This document shows positions 52,047-63,448 of a stretch of DNA of 64,000 nucleotides, in pieces. A program made the translations under genes and the position numbers. Source of the stretch: Porphyrobacter sp. GA68 (GTDB lineage: Bacteria > Pseudomonadota > Alphaproteobacteria > Sphingomonadales > Sphingomonadaceae). The stretch is from assembly GCF_022605525.1 (NCBI RefSeq), contig NZ_JAKQYJ010000002.1, positions 620,001 through 684,000 on the forward strand, given 5' to 3'. Each line of letters starts with the position of its first letter. Position 1 is the stretch's first letter. The notes under the pieces were generated by a model. It did no database searches. It worked only from the letters and a program-made list of their open reading frames with translations, and was not told the origin of the DNA.

Positions 52047-52441
52047 CAAGTTTTACTCAAAGCAAAAATGGCTACCAGCAGCGCTCCGATGGAAATTAGA
52101 AGCGACAGGGTTGAAACCGCGAGACCTCCAACTTTCTGAAACTTGTCGCTTGCTAAACGATCTGAGATCGTGGGAGGCTTTCTTCTCTCGTGTATCCTCT
52201 CAACTTCAGCGAAGCCCTCGCCTGTGACACGTAGTCGACGATCGATCATAGTGCTTCCATCAACCGCAAAGCCTTGCTGAACCAAGTACTGGATTGCAAT
52301 ACCACTCCACTCGTCATCGTAATCAACCTTCATACTCGACAATGCATGGATAAGGTCGACCTCAGAAACTTCATGCAACCGCTGAAGATGTGCGGCATGA
52401 CAAAGAACATCATCAGCAAACTGCCGAAAAGAGGGACTCAC
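52046..52441 (-). CDS. Unknown tail-anchored protein inserted between carA and carB
   Basis: A 131-residue protein not recognised. Residues 1-85 are soluble and may form a winged-helix: [20 protein letters not shown], then [20 protein letters not shown] and [19 protein letters not shown] single hydrophobic segment, [20 protein letters not shown] near 103-122, ends the protein with only a short tail. The GTG start at 52441 overlaps the carA stop (GTGA) and its stop overlaps the carB ATG (TGATG). By count, 148 of the 300 bases at 52081-52380 are G or C (49%), far below the flanking genes (for example 44 of 60 at 52861-52920), so it looks horizontally acquired. Confidence 0.75.
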   Translation of the reverse strand: MSPSFRQFADDVLCHAAHLQRLHEVSEVDLIHALSSMKVDYDDEWSGIAIQYLVQQGFAVDGSTMIDRRLRVTGEGFAEVERIHERRKPPTISDRLASDKFQKVGGLAVSTLSLLISIGALLVAIFALSKT

Positions 52442-53604
52442 GTCACCATCCCCACAAACCTCTCGAACAGGTAAAAGCTATCCTGCGGCCCCGGCGACGC
52501 CTCCGGGTGGTACTGCACCCCGAAGGCGCGCTTGCCGCGCAGGCTGATACCGCAGTTGGAGCCGTCGAAGAGCGAGACGTGGGTTTCCTCCACCCCTTCG
52601 GGCAGAGTGTCGCGATCCACAGCAAAGCCGTGGTTCATGCTGGTGATCTCCACCGCGCCGTCAGACAGCCGCTTGACCGGGTGGTTGGCGCCGCGGTGCC
52701 CCTGGTGCATCTTGGCCGTCTTCGCACCGGCGGCGAGGCCGAGGAGCTGGTGGCCGAGGCAGATGCCGAAGATCGGCACGTCGCGTTCCAGCAGGCCGCG
52801 GATCACCGGCACCGCGTATTCGCCGGTGGCCGCCGGATCGCCGGGACCATTGGACAGGAACACGCCCGCCGGTTGAAGCCGGAGGATTTCGTCGAGCGTC
52901 GCGCGCGCCGGCACCACCGTCACCCGCGCGCCGGCGCGCACCAGATTGCGGAAGATGTTGTCCTTGGACCCGTAATCGATGGCGACGATGTGCGGCCGTT
53001 CGTCACCGCCTTCCGGCGTTTCACCCGACCGGTTCAGCGACCACGGACCGCCCAGCCAGCGCGTGTTCTCGTCGCGCGTGACCAGGGCGGCCAGATCCAG
53101 CCCCTCCAGCCCCTGCCAGGCCCGCGCCCGTTCGATCAGCGCCGGTATGTCAAACTCGCGCCGGGGATTGTGCACGATCACCGCGTTCGGCGCGCCGTGC
53201 AGCCGCACCCGCCGGGTGAGCGCGCGGGTGTCCACCCCCGCGAGCCCGATGCGCCCATGATCGCGCAGCCAGTCGGAAAAGTGCGTCTCTGCACGGAATG
53301 ATGAGTGGGGCGTGACCCGTTCGCGCACGATGCACCCGACCGCGCCGTGCCCCTCGCTTTCGATATCGTCCGGATTGGCGCCGACATTGCCGATGTGCGG
53401 AAAGGTGAAGCAGACGATCTGCGCGGCATAGGACGGGTCGGTCATCACCTCCTGATAACCGGTCATGGCGGTGTTGAAGCAGACTTCGCCGACGGCTTCT
53501 CCGACAGCGCCGAACCCGTGACCCCAAATCACGGTGCCATCGGCCATAACAAGACACCCGGTCGCGCCGGGCGGCTGCGCGTGGGCGGGTGCGGAAGGGG
53601 CCAT
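52438..53604 (-). CDS. carA: Carbamoyl-phosphate synthase small subunit
   Basis: Glutamine amidotransferase subunit that feeds ammonia to CarB. It has 388 residues. The N-terminal CPSase domain shows MADGTVIWGHGFGAVGEAVG near 20 and FNTAMTGYQEVMTDPSYAAQ. The class I amidotransferase domain has the Cys nucleophile in IFGICLGHQLLGLAAGAKT near 275 and the His-Glu in VQYHPEASPGPQDSFY near 365. It normally lies directly upstream of carB; here a 131-codon gene intervenes with overlapping ends. Transcription therefore probably runs carA, unknown gene, carB, and perhaps greA. Confidence 0.96.
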   Translation of the reverse strand: MAPSAPAHAQPPGATGCLVMADGTVIWGHGFGAVGEAVGEVCFNTAMTGYQEVMTDPSYAAQIVCFTFPHIGNVGANPDDIESEGHGAVGCIVRERVTPHSSFRAETHFSDWLRDHGRIGLAGVDTRALTRRVRLHGAPNAVIVHNPRREFDIPALIERARAWQGLEGLDLAALVTRDENTRWLGGPWSLNRSGETPEGGDERPHIVAIDYGSKDNIFRNLVRAGARVTVVPARATLDEILRLQPAGVFLSNGPGDPAATGEYAVPVIRGLLERDVPIFGICLGHQLLGLAAGAKTAKMHQGHRGANHPVKRLSDGAVEITSMNHGFAVDRDTLPEGVEETHVSLFDGSNCGISLRGKRAFGVQYHPEASPGPQDSFYLFERFVGMVT

Positions 53605-53745
53605 GGGGCGCTCCGTTGAAGAGGTGGACCAGCGATGTGCGCTAAGTCCCAGCCGCTAGGCTTTCGGCCCGGACCCGTCAACCCTGTGACACCGCGCGGG
53701 GATAGGCTATGCCGCCCTCAAGCAGACTCATCCACAGGAACGCAC

Positions 53746-54201
53746 ATGATCAGGGAAACCATCCAGAAGGAAGTCGTCGCGGCGATGAAAGGCGGCGACA
53801 GGAAGCGCACGGCCGCGCTGCGCCTTGTCACGGCCAAGATCAAGGACCGCGATATAGAGCAGCGGACGGCCGCAAGCACCCCGGCCGATGACGAACTGGT
53901 GCAGGATGTGCTGCTCAAGATGGCGAAGCAGCGGCGCGAGTCGATTGCCATGTATGACGATGGCGGGCGCGAGGAACTGGCGGACCAGGAGCGCTTCGAA
54001 CTTGCCGTTATCGAAGAGTTCCTGCCACGGCAGATGGACGAGAGCGAAACCAGAGCCGCGATCGCCGCGATCAAGAGCGATCTTGCCGCCGCCGGCCTCA
54101 AAGACATGGGGCGCGTCATGGCGGAACTGAAGGCGCGGCATGGCGCATCGCTGGACATGACGCGGGCTAGCGCGCTGGTGAAAGAGTCGCTTTCCGCGTA
54201 A
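53746..54201 (+). CDS. yqeY: GatB/YqeY domain protein
   Basis: A 151-residue protein of the YqeY family, related to the tRNA-binding tail of GatB; its role is unsettled. Blocks are MIRETIQKEVVAAMKGGDRK at the start, KDRDIEQRTAAST, QRRESIAMYDDGGREELA near 63 and LKDMGRVMAELKARHGASLD near 119. ATG 53746 is chosen because the earlier in-frame codons lie in the divergent carA promoter region. It is followed by dnaG after ten bases, matching the conserved yqeY-dnaG-rpoD cluster. Confidence 0.9.
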   Translation: MIRETIQKEVVAAMKGGDRKRTAALRLVTAKIKDRDIEQRTAASTPADDELVQDVLLKMAKQRRESIAMYDDGGREELADQERFELAVIEEFLPRQMDESETRAAIAAIKSDLAAAGLKDMGRVMAELKARHGASLDMTRASALVKESLSA

Positions 54202-54211
54202 GCTGAAGGCC

Positions 54212-56005
54212 ATGACGCTTTCCCCGCAATGGCTGGACGAGTTGCGCGCGCGGGTGACGCTCAGCACGGTGATCGGGCGGACAGTCCGGTTGCAGAAGGC
54301 GGGACGGGAATACCGGGCGTGCTGTCCCTTCCACGAGGAGAAGACACCCAGCTTCTACGTCAATGACGCCAAGGGCTTTTACCACTGTTTCGGGTGCGAG
54401 GCACATGGCGACGTCATCCGCTGGCTGACCGACCAGCGCGGCCTTCCCTTCATCGACGCGGTGAAGGAACTGGCGGTGGAGGCCGGCATGGAGCTGCCCG
54501 TACCCGACCCGCGCACGGCGGAACAGGCCCAGCGCCGCGCCGGCCTGCACGACGTCATGGCGGCGGCACAGGAATGGTTCGCGCTGAACCTGCAATCGTC
54601 GGCGGGTGCCCGGGCACGGGACTACCTTGCCACGCGCAATTTTACACCCGACACGCTGAAGGCGTTTGGCTTCGGCTACGCGCCTGCGGACAAGACCGGC
54701 CTGAAAGAGGCTCTGGCCCAGTTCGGGGACGCGCTGCTGATCGAAGCAGGCCTGCTCATCCAGGTGGAAGGCAAGCCGCCCTACGACCGCTTCCGCGACC
54801 GGCTGATGCTGCCGATCCGCGACGTGCGCGGGCGGGTGATCGCTTTCGGCGGTCGCCTGCTGGAGCAGCGCGACAACGCACCCAAATACCTCAATTCTCC
54901 CGACACGCCGTTGTTCGACAAGGGGCGCAACCTTTACAACCTCGACCGCGCGGCACCGGCGGCGCGGCAGACCGGGCGGATTGTCGTGGCGGAAGGTTAC
55001 ATGGACGTCATCGCGCTGGCCAACGCGGGGATCGCCGAAGCCGTTGCGCCGATGGGCACTGCTCTTACGGAAACGCAGATCGAGCTCTTGTGGCGCCAGA
55101 CCGAATGCCCGGTGCTGTGCTTCGACGGCGATGCGGCCGGACAGCGCGCGGCGATGAGGGCGGCCATCCGCGCCCTGCCCCTGCTGCGCCCCGGCCATAC
55201 CCTGCGCGTCGCGCGTCTGCCCGCTGGCAAGGACCCCGACGATCTCGTCCGGGAACAGGGACGGCAGGCGGTCGAAGCCGTGCTGGCGAAGGCGGTTTCC
55301 CTTGCCGACCTGCTGTGGCACGGTGAATTCGGTGCAGCGCCACTGGATGGCCCTGAAGCAAAGGCCGGGCTGAAGGAGCGACTGCTGGGTCACGTGGAGA
55401 CGATCGCCCATCCCGACATTAAAGCGCTGTACCGCCGCGACCTTTTGGCCCGTTTCTCCGAATTTGCCTTTCCTCCCCGTACCGCGCGGCAGCAACGGCC
55501 GGAACGCACCGCCGGTTTCCCGGTCGCAAAATCCGCGTCGGCGGCCCTGAAACGCCATCTGGGTCTGTCGCGGCAGGATGAGCTTGCCTGTGCTGTAGTG
55601 CACGGCTTTGCGCGCCACCCCGGCCTTATCGACTCCTGCGCCGAACTGCTGATCCGGTATGCGCGACGGCACCCCGATCATGCGCCCGCGGTTGAACAGT
55701 TGCTGGAGCTGTCTGAGTCGCAGCAGGTGGAGTCAAGCGAGTCGCCCCAGCTGGTTCCTGACCTGCCCGCGCCCGCCGAACCCGGCCGCTATCGCTTCCT
55801 TGCCGATGGTGTCGACGAACAGGACGCCAGATCCGCCCTGCGCGAAGCGGTAACCTTGCTGGTGGAAGCGCCGGAGATGGAACTCGCCCTCGCCGCCGCG
55901 ACCGCCCGCTTCGCCGAAGATCCGGAAGGCGCGTTCGCGGAACAACAGCGGCTTTTGCAACGAAAGCTGGAAATCGACTCGCGAGTGCGCCACATACGCA
56001 GCTGA
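54212..56005 (+). CDS. dnaG: DNA primase
   Basis: Synthesises RNA primers at the replication fork. It has 597 residues. The N-terminal zinc-binding CHC2 domain is CCPFHEEKTPSFYVND near 36, then FYHCFGCEAHGDVI. The TOPRIM catalytic core shows RIVVAEGYMDVIALANAGIA near 257 and LCFDGDAAGQRAAMRA near 304. The C-terminal helicase-interaction region is poorly conserved, as usual. ATG 54212 lies ten bases after yqeY. rpoD follows at 56064, completing the macromolecular synthesis arrangement. Confidence 0.96.
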   Translation: MTLSPQWLDELRARVTLSTVIGRTVRLQKAGREYRACCPFHEEKTPSFYVNDAKGFYHCFGCEAHGDVIRWLTDQRGLPFIDAVKELAVEAGMELPVPDPRTAEQAQRRAGLHDVMAAAQEWFALNLQSSAGARARDYLATRNFTPDTLKAFGFGYAPADKTGLKEALAQFGDALLIEAGLLIQVEGKPPYDRFRDRLMLPIRDVRGRVIAFGGRLLEQRDNAPKYLNSPDTPLFDKGRNLYNLDRAAPAARQTGRIVVAEGYMDVIALANAGIAEAVAPMGTALTETQIELLWRQTECPVLCFDGDAAGQRAAMRAAIRALPLLRPGHTLRVARLPAGKDPDDLVREQGRQAVEAVLAKAVSLADLLWHGEFGAAPLDGPEAKAGLKERLLGHVETIAHPDIKALYRRDLLARFSEFAFPPRTARQQRPERTAGFPVAKSASAALKRHLGLSRQDELACAVVHGFARHPGLIDSCAELLIRYARRHPDHAPAVEQLLELSESQQVESSESPQLVPDLPAPAEPGRYRFLADGVDEQDARSALREAVTLLVEAPEMELALAAATARFAEDPEGAFAEQQRLLQRKLEIDSRVRHIRS

Positions 56006-56063
56006 ACACCCTGATCTTCAGGCCACCACCCCTTGATTGTCGCCGCCTTCGAGGCGCGCGGAA

Positions 56064-58142
<2,079 letters not shown>

Positions 58143-58321
58143 CGGTTCACGCGGCGGGCTACGCTCTATGCGGGAACGGGGCGGTGGCCCGCTGTAGGTT
58201 GGCCGGACCGGTTCGATTGCCGAAGACCCGCCTCGCCTGCTTCGACGCACGATATCTATTTCTGAGCTCGCGGCGGTGTATAAAGATTGCACATTAAGGA
58301 AGATTTGCGTAGCTAAACAAC

Positions 58322-59224
58322 ATGGACAGCTTGCGCGACGCAATTGACTTCATCGGCGGACCGGCCGCTCTGTGGATCCTGGCCAGTGTCTATTTCGGAC
58401 TGCTTGTGGCCGAACGGGTCTGGTACGTTGTCAAACAGCAAAGCTACAACAGCGCGGACGCCTGGTGCAGCGTTGGCCTGAACCTCATTTCCAGCACGCT
58501 GAACCTGATCTTCGCAGTGCTGGTTCCGCTGGCGCTGTATGTTCTGGTCTTTGACAACCTCCGACTGGTCGACGGCATGGCGTTGTGGCTGGCCATTCCA
58601 TTGGCATGGCTGATCCAGGAATTCGCCTACTACTGGGATCACCGGCTGGCGCACCGGGTGGGGCTGCTATGGGCGTTTCATGCCATTCATCACTCCTCCA
58701 ACGAGTTCAACCATTCGACGGCGGCGCGCGGTTTCGCGTTGGATGGTCAGATCAAGCACCTGCTCGCCCTGCCTGGTGCGCTGATCGGAGTGGATCCGGT
58801 CGTGTACATTGCCGTCACGGTGGTCATGAATGCTTACGGTATCTGGAACCATGCCAGCTATGTTCCGCGTCTCGGCCTGCTTGACCGGCTGTTGATGACG
58901 CCCAAGATGCACAAGGTGCATCACGCCAACCAGCCGGAGTACATCGATCGCAATTACAGTCAGGTGACGCTGCTCTACGACCGGCTGTTCGACAGCTACA
59001 CTCTCATCGAACGGGAACCCGTGGTCGGGCTGGTCAAGCCGGTGGACGACAACAATCCTTTCACCGCGCAGTTCGCGGGGCTGAAGCAGCTCAAGGAACG
59101 CATCGACATGGCCGACCGGTGGCAGGACAAGCTGGCTTATCTCTGGCGGCCGCCTGAGTGGACGCATGACGGCGTATGTCGCAGCGAGTGCCCCAAATAC
59201 GGTGCGATGCAGGCGACCGCCTGA
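58322..59224 (+). CDS. Sterol desaturase/fatty acid hydroxylase family protein
   Basis: A 300-residue integral membrane di-iron oxygenase. Three or four hydrophobic segments near residues 15-35, 50-82 and 88-100 are visible. The His-box set is YYWDHRLAH near 101-109, WAFHAIHHSSNEFNH near 115-129, and MHKVHH near 199, plus NHAS near 178. Substrates of this family in bacteria include sterols, carotenoids and fatty acids; a specific one cannot be told. It has its own upstream gap of 179 bases after rpoD, holding no other gene. Confidence 0.88.
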   Translation: MDSLRDAIDFIGGPAALWILASVYFGLLVAERVWYVVKQQSYNSADAWCSVGLNLISSTLNLIFAVLVPLALYVLVFDNLRLVDGMALWLAIPLAWLIQEFAYYWDHRLAHRVGLLWAFHAIHHSSNEFNHSTAARGFALDGQIKHLLALPGALIGVDPVVYIAVTVVMNAYGIWNHASYVPRLGLLDRLLMTPKMHKVHHANQPEYIDRNYSQVTLLYDRLFDSYTLIEREPVVGLVKPVDDNNPFTAQFAGLKQLKERIDMADRWQDKLAYLWRPPEWTHDGVCRSECPKYGAMQATA

Positions 59225-59276
59225 CGGGCAAGCTTCGCCGCTGGAGTTTCCGCCGCCAATTCACTAGGTGGCACGC

Positions 59277-59726
59277 ATGCGCATAGCGATTGCTTCCGAT
59301 CACGCGGCCCTGGCCTTGAAAGCAGCTCTTTACGAGTGGTTGCTCGAGGAAGGGCATCAGGTGGCCGACCTTGGCCCCCATGATGGCGACAGCGTTGATT
59401 ATCCCGACTACGGCTATCAGCTTGCGGGTGTGGTTGCGGACGGCACCGCCGATCGCGGGATCGCGCTGTGCGGGTCGGGCATCGGCATTTCCATCAGTGT
59501 GAACCGCCACCCAGCCTGCCGCTGCGCCCTTGTGGGAGAGCCGCTGTCCGCCACGCTTGCGCGGGAACACAACGACGCCAACGTGCTGGCGCTGGGGGCG
59601 CGATTGATTGGCCTCGACATGGCCAAGGCGTGTGTTAGTGCATTCCTTCAGACGGAGTTTGCCGGCGGCCGGCATCAGCGGCGCGTTGACAAGCTCTCCC
59701 ATCCATCTGCCGAGGCCCGATCATGA
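59277..59726 (+). CDS. rpiB: Ribose 5-phosphate isomerase B
   Basis: Interconverts ribose 5-phosphate and ribulose 5-phosphate. It has 149 residues. Opening [20 protein letters not shown], then [20 protein letters not shown] with the active-site Cys near 65, and [16 protein letters not shown] 59277 is chosen because AGGTGG lies five bases before it; a GTG at 59268 overlaps that site. It is coupled to glyA by an ATGA overlap. Confidence 0.95.
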   Translation: MRIAIASDHAALALKAALYEWLLEEGHQVADLGPHDGDSVDYPDYGYQLAGVVADGTADRGIALCGSGIGISISVNRHPACRCALVGEPLSATLAREHNDANVLALGARLIGLDMAKACVSAFLQTEFAGGRHQRRVDKLSHPSAEARS

Positions 59727-61045
59727 GCACCGCCGCCGCCTACACAGACGACCTGCCGAACAGCGGCTTCTGGACCGACACATTGGAACAGGCCGACCCG
59801 GAGGTGTTCGCCGCAGTGCGGGGCGAACTGAAGCGGCAACAGGAGCGCATCGAACTGATCGCGTCGGAAAACATCGCAAGCCGTGCGGTGCTGGAAGCGA
59901 CGGGCAGCGTCTTTACCAACAAATATGCCGAAGGTTATCCGGGCAAGCGTTACTATGGCGGCTGCGAATACGCTGACGCGGTGGAAAACCTTGCCGTAGA
60001 ACGGGCGAAGCGTCTGTTCGGTTGCCAGTTCGCCAATGTGCAGCCGAACAGCGGCAGCCAGATGAACCAGGCGGTGTTCCTGGCCCTGCTGGAGCCGGGC
60101 GACACGTTCATGGGGCTCGATCTCAACTCCGGCGGACACCTCACCCATGGTTCCCCGGTCAACATCAGCGGCAAGTGGTTCAACCCGGTCAGCTATGGCG
60201 TGCGGCGTGAAGACGAGTTGATCGACATGGACGCCGTGGCCGCAACCGCGCGGGAGCACCGGCCAAAGCTCATCATCTGCGGCGGCACAGCCTACTCACG
60301 CTTGTGGGACTTTGCGGCGTTCCGCGCGATCGCGGACGAGGTCGGCGCGACACTCCTGTGCGACATGAGCCACATCTCCGGCCTGGTTGCCGGTGGAGCA
60401 CATCCATCGCCCTTCCCCCACGCCCACGTCGTCACGACGACCACGCACAAGAGCCTGCGCGGCCCGCGATCGGGCGTTATCCTCACCAATGACGAGGCGC
60501 TGGCCAAAAAATTCAACTCGGCCGTTTTCCCTGGCCTGCAGGGTGGGCCGCTGGTCCATGTAATCGCCGCCAAGGCAGTGGCCTTCGCCGAAGCGCTGAG
60601 GCCGGACTTCAAGCTCTACGCTCGCCGGGTGGTCGACAATGCCCGCGCCCTTGCCGCCAGCCTGGAAGAACACGGCCTGCGGATCGTTTCCGGCGGGACG
60701 GATAATCATTCCATGCTGGTGGACCTGACCGGCGCAGGCGACGGCAGCGTCACCGGCAAGGCCGCCGAACATGGCCTCGATCGGGCATGGCTGACGTGCA
60801 ACAAGAATGGCATCCCGTTCGATGCCCGCTCGCCATTCATCACCAGTGGCATCAGGCTGGGAACGCCGGCCGGCACGACCCGCGGTTTCGGTCCGACAGA
60901 GTTCCGCCAGATCGGACATCTGATCGCTCAGGTGGTGCATGGATTGGCCGCAAATGGCCCGGACGGTGATGCCGCCATAGAGGAAGATGTACGGACCCAG
61001 GTCACTCAACTATGCGGGCGTTTCCCCGTCTATCCAGGAATGTAA
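59723..61045 (+). CDS. glyA: Serine hydroxymethyltransferase
   Basis: A PLP enzyme making glycine and methylene-tetrahydrofolate from serine. It has 440 residues. Blocks are [20 protein letters not shown] near 36, [16 protein letters not shown] near 70, the PLP lysine region [16 protein letters not shown] near 237, and [15 protein letters not shown] near 374. Slightly longer than usual at the N-terminus because of [16 protein letters not shown]. Overlaps the rpiB stop by four bases. Confidence 0.97.
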   Translation: MSTAAAYTDDLPNSGFWTDTLEQADPEVFAAVRGELKRQQERIELIASENIASRAVLEATGSVFTNKYAEGYPGKRYYGGCEYADAVENLAVERAKRLFGCQFANVQPNSGSQMNQAVFLALLEPGDTFMGLDLNSGGHLTHGSPVNISGKWFNPVSYGVRREDELIDMDAVAATAREHRPKLIICGGTAYSRLWDFAAFRAIADEVGATLLCDMSHISGLVAGGAHPSPFPHAHVVTTTTHKSLRGPRSGVILTNDEALAKKFNSAVFPGLQGGPLVHVIAAKAVAFAEALRPDFKLYARRVVDNARALAASLEEHGLRIVSGGTDNHSMLVDLTGAGDGSVTGKAAEHGLDRAWLTCNKNGIPFDARSPFITSGIRLGTPAGTTRGFGPTEFRQIGHLIAQVVHGLAANGPDGDAAIEEDVRTQVTQLCGRFPVYPGM

Positions 61046-61048
61046 GCC

Positions 61049-61267
61049 ATGAATAACGACCCCTATCGCAAGCCGAACCTCCTTGATGATGCCAAGGCGG
61101 AAGCGTCCGCAATGGCCAAGGGAGGGATGAGCCACCCGTCGACCAAGCCCGTCCTTGCCGGTGCCGTGATTGGCGGACTTGCAGGTGCGCTGCTGCCGGT
61201 GGTGACGCTGCCGATCGGCGTCTTGGCGGGCGCTGGCTACGCATTCTACAATCGCATCAAACGCTGA
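61049..61267 (+). CDS. Small membrane protein downstream of glyA
   Basis: A 72-residue protein beginning three bases after glyA. The first 30 residues are polar (NDPYRKPNLLDDAKAEASAM), then one or two hydrophobic segments, KPVLAGAVIGGLAGALLPVV and TLPIGVLAGAGYAFYNRIKR, run to the C-terminus. A Gly-rich anchor of this kind is common in small membrane proteins, and homologues at this position are frequent in sphingomonads. Function unknown. Confidence 0.75.
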   Translation: MNNDPYRKPNLLDDAKAEASAMAKGGMSHPSTKPVLAGAVIGGLAGALLPVVTLPIGVLAGAGYAFYNRIKR

Positions 61268-61285
61268 TCCGGGGTCAAGGCGGCA

Positions 61286-62023
61286 ATGACAGCGGGCGCG
61301 AAGCAGCCTGCGATAGTGCTCGTGCGCCCACAACTGGGTGAGAACATCGGCAAGGCAGCGCGCGCCATGCTGAATTTCGGCCTTACGGACCTGCGGCTGG
61401 TTGAACCGCGCGACGGCTGGCCCAACCCTGCCGCCGGACCTGCCGCGGCCGGTGCGGACGAAGTGCTAACGGGGGCGCGGCTGTTCGCCTCCGTTGCGGA
61501 TGCTGTCGCGGACTGCAGCCATGTCCATGCCACCACGGTTCGCAAGCGCGGAGTCACCAAACCGGTACTCACGCCCGAAGAGGCGGCCCGGCAGATCCAC
61601 GAGGTACAGGGACAAAGCGCGATCCTGTTCGGTCCAGAGCGTTCCGGCCTTGAAACGGCGGACGTGGCGCTTGCGCGCAGCATCATCACCGTGCCGATCA
61701 ACCCTGCGTTCGGTTCGCTCAACCTTGCCCAGGCTGTCGTTCTGTGTGCCTACGAGTGGTCCAAGACCGCGGCGGGCGCCAATCGGCTGGAGCAACCAAC
61801 CGCGGAAGAAAGTCTGCCGCCGGCTCCGCAAGCTGAGCTTGAGGGGCTGATTGCGGAGCTGGAAGGCATGCTGGAGCCGGCCGGATACTTCCATCCGGAA
61901 GATCGGGCGGAGGCGACCCGCCGGACATTGCGCAACCTGTTGACCAAGCCCGCCTGGAATCATCTGGAAGTACGCACCCTGCGCGGAGTGCTGTCTGCCG
62001 TCAAACGGCAGATCGGTTCCTGA
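61286..62023 (+). CDS. trmJ: tRNA (cytidine/uridine-2'-O)-methyltransferase TrmJ
   Basis: A SPOUT-class methyltransferase that 2'-O-methylates position 32 of some tRNAs. It has 245 residues. The knot motifs are LVRPQLGENIGKAARAMLNF near 13, ATTVRKRGVTKPVLTPEEAA, LFGPERSGLE near 114, and INPAFGSLNLAQAVVLCAYE near 133. It overlaps the convergent chorismate mutase gene by 23 bases at its 3' end. Confidence 0.92.
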   Translation: MTAGAKQPAIVLVRPQLGENIGKAARAMLNFGLTDLRLVEPRDGWPNPAAGPAAAGADEVLTGARLFASVADAVADCSHVHATTVRKRGVTKPVLTPEEAARQIHEVQGQSAILFGPERSGLETADVALARSIITVPINPAFGSLNLAQAVVLCAYEWSKTAAGANRLEQPTAEESLPPAPQAELEGLIAELEGMLEPAGYFHPEDRAEATRRTLRNLLTKPAWNHLEVRTLRGVLSAVKRQIGS

Positions 62024-62321
62024 TCCGGTCCCATTCGTCCATCTCGTAGGCAATGGATGCTTCGACGAGCTGGTCCCACAAGCTTTCGATCACTTCCACG
62101 GGCACGCCAAGCCGCTGCGCATCGGCACGAGCGTTGGCGATCACTTGGGCCTTGCGGTCCATGTCCCGCACCATCCCCCGCTCCTCCTTGATGCGCGCGG
62201 CCGCCCGCATATAGCCGAACCTTCGGGCGAGCAGCTGCAACAGTTCGCGATCCGTCGCATCCACGCCGCGGCGGACTTCGGACATGCAGTGGCACTGTTC
62301 GGGAAGAATGCTGGTTTTCAT
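62001..62321 (-). CDS. Chorismate mutase, AroQ class
   Basis: A 106-residue all-helical chorismate mutase that converts chorismate to prephenate. The pattern is VRRGVDATDRELLQLLARRF near 16-35, YMRAAARIKEERG near 37 with the conserved Lys, RDMDRKAQVIANARADAQRL near 52, and LWDQLVEASIAYE near 81. It resembles the stand-alone (PchB-like) form rather than a PheA fusion. ATG 62321 is used; ATG 62285 is possible. No other aromatic-pathway gene is nearby. Confidence 0.85.
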   Translation of the reverse strand: MKTSILPEQCHCMSEVRRGVDATDRELLQLLARRFGYMRAAARIKEERGMVRDMDRKAQVIANARADAQRLGVPVEVIESLWDQLVEASIAYEMDEWDRIRNRSAV

Positions 62322-62383
62322 GCCACCTCAACTGCCGCGCTGCGCCGCGGTTGTCGAGGCCCGGCTGCGCAGCCCGGTCAACC

Positions 62384-62411
62384 TTGACCCGCAGCCAGTG
62401 TCTGCTAAGGG
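62384..62411 (+). promoter_or_regulatory. Probable rpsD promoter
   Basis: TTGACC at 62384-62389 and TAAGGG at 62406-62411 are 16 bases apart, which suits an alphaproteobacterial vegetative promoter. The leader to rpsD at 62536 would be about 115-120 bases. Confidence 0.45.
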
Positions 62412-62497
62412 CACGGCCACGCGAATTGGCCCCGCACCCCGGTGAAGCGGCGGCCGCGCCCGGCATCTGTCCGGGCGGTGCGATGCCGGGTTGGACG

Positions 62498-62514
62498 CCA
62501 GACGCCAGGTCTGG
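62498..62514 (+). other. Small hairpin in rpsD leader
   Basis: CCAGAC at 62498-62503 and GTCTGG at 62509-62514 form a 6-bp stem with a five-base loop, 21 bases before the rpsD ATG. A further stem CCCGG/CCGGG lies near 62459-62475. The structure could be a site for feedback by S4, but the sequence does not prove this. Confidence 0.35.
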
Positions 62515-62535
62515 TCAGCAGATACGGAGAATACC

Positions 62536-63150
62536 ATGACAAAGCGCACCAGCGCCAAGCACAAGCTCGATCGCCGCATGGGCGAAAACATCTGGGGCCG
62601 GCCGAACAGCCCGGTCAACAAGCGTTCGTACGGCCCCGGCCAGCACGGGCAGCGCCGCAAGGGCAAGGTCAGCGATTTCGGCCTTCAGCTGCGCGCCAAG
62701 CAGAAGCTGAAGGGTTACTACGGCGACGTTACCGAAAAGCAGTTCAAGCGCGCCTACAAGGATGCCAGCGCGATGAAGGGCGACACGGGGCAAAACCTGA
62801 TCGGCCTGCTGGAACGGCGTCTCGACATGGTGGTGTACCGTGCGAAGTTCGCGCCCACGATCTTTGCGGCACGCCAGATCGTCAACCACGGTCACATTCT
62901 GGTTAACGGCGAGAAGTGCAACATCGCCAGCCGGCGGGTCGATGTGGGCGATGTGATCAGCCTCGGCAGCAAAGCCAAGGAGATGGCGCTCATCATCGAA
63001 GCACAGAGCCTGCCTGAGCGCGACATCCCCGATTACGTCGCGCCTGACGGCACCGACAAGGTCACCTACACCCGCGTGCCAAAGCTGGATGAAGTACCCT
63101 ATCCGGTCACGATGGAGCCGAACCTGGTGGTCGAGTTCTACTCGCGCTGA
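62536..63150 (+). CDS. rpsD: 30S ribosomal protein S4
   Basis: Primary 16S rRNA-binding protein of the small subunit. It has 204 residues from ATG 62536 ([20 protein letters not shown]). Conserved blocks are [20 protein letters not shown] near 36 and the S4 RNA-binding domain [20 protein letters not shown] near 95, with [11 protein letters not shown]. No alpha-operon partners are adjacent, as is usual in this group. A strong terminator follows at 63171. Confidence 0.97.
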   Translation: MTKRTSAKHKLDRRMGENIWGRPNSPVNKRSYGPGQHGQRRKGKVSDFGLQLRAKQKLKGYYGDVTEKQFKRAYKDASAMKGDTGQNLIGLLERRLDMVVYRAKFAPTIFAARQIVNHGHILVNGEKCNIASRRVDVGDVISLGSKAKEMALIIEAQSLPERDIPDYVAPDGTDKVTYTRVPKLDEVPYPVTMEPNLVVEFYSR

Positions 63151-63170
63151 GTAGCAGCCATATTTGAAGG

Positions 63171-63198
63171 AAAAAGGCGGCCTTTTTGCCGCCTTTTT
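63171..63198 (+). terminator. Rho-independent terminator after rpsD
   Basis: AAAAAGGCGGC at 63171-63181 and GCCGCCTTTTT at 63188-63198 make an 11-bp stem with a six-base loop and its own T-run. The A-run on the other side would allow it to act in both directions. Confidence 0.92.
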
Positions 63199-63272
63199 CA
63201 TGCCTTAATGGTGCGACGAACAACCACTGGCGGTGGGAACCCGGGCCGCAGCTTCATCATTCCTTCAATACT

Positions 63273-63443
63273 ATGATGCAGTACCGGTTCATCACCCCCA
63301 ACAGGGTCGGCAAATGGTATCGATCCCTGGCCGACGCGCAGCGATCGGCGATGGCGATCGGCGCTGGATTTCTCTGTCCAGCCGGCTCGTTCACGCCCTA
63401 TCGCGGCACGGTGCTGGAACTGCGGGACAGCGGCCGCTCGTGA
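63273..63443 (+). CDS. Small conserved-looking hypothetical protein, 56 residues
   Basis: A 56-residue protein from ATG 63273 (or 55 from the adjacent ATG). The text MMQYRFITPNRVGKWYRSLA, then DAQRSAMAIGAGFLCPAGSF and YRGTVLELRD looks like a folded small protein rather than a chance frame: Trp, Tyr and Gly are well spread and there is no low-complexity run. The ribosome binding site is weak. The function is unknown, and its stop lies 6 bases from the convergent SDR gene end. Confidence 0.6.
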   Translation: MMQYRFITPNRVGKWYRSLADAQRSAMAIGAGFLCPAGSFTPYRGTVLELRDSGRS

Positions 63444-63448
63444 TCCGT

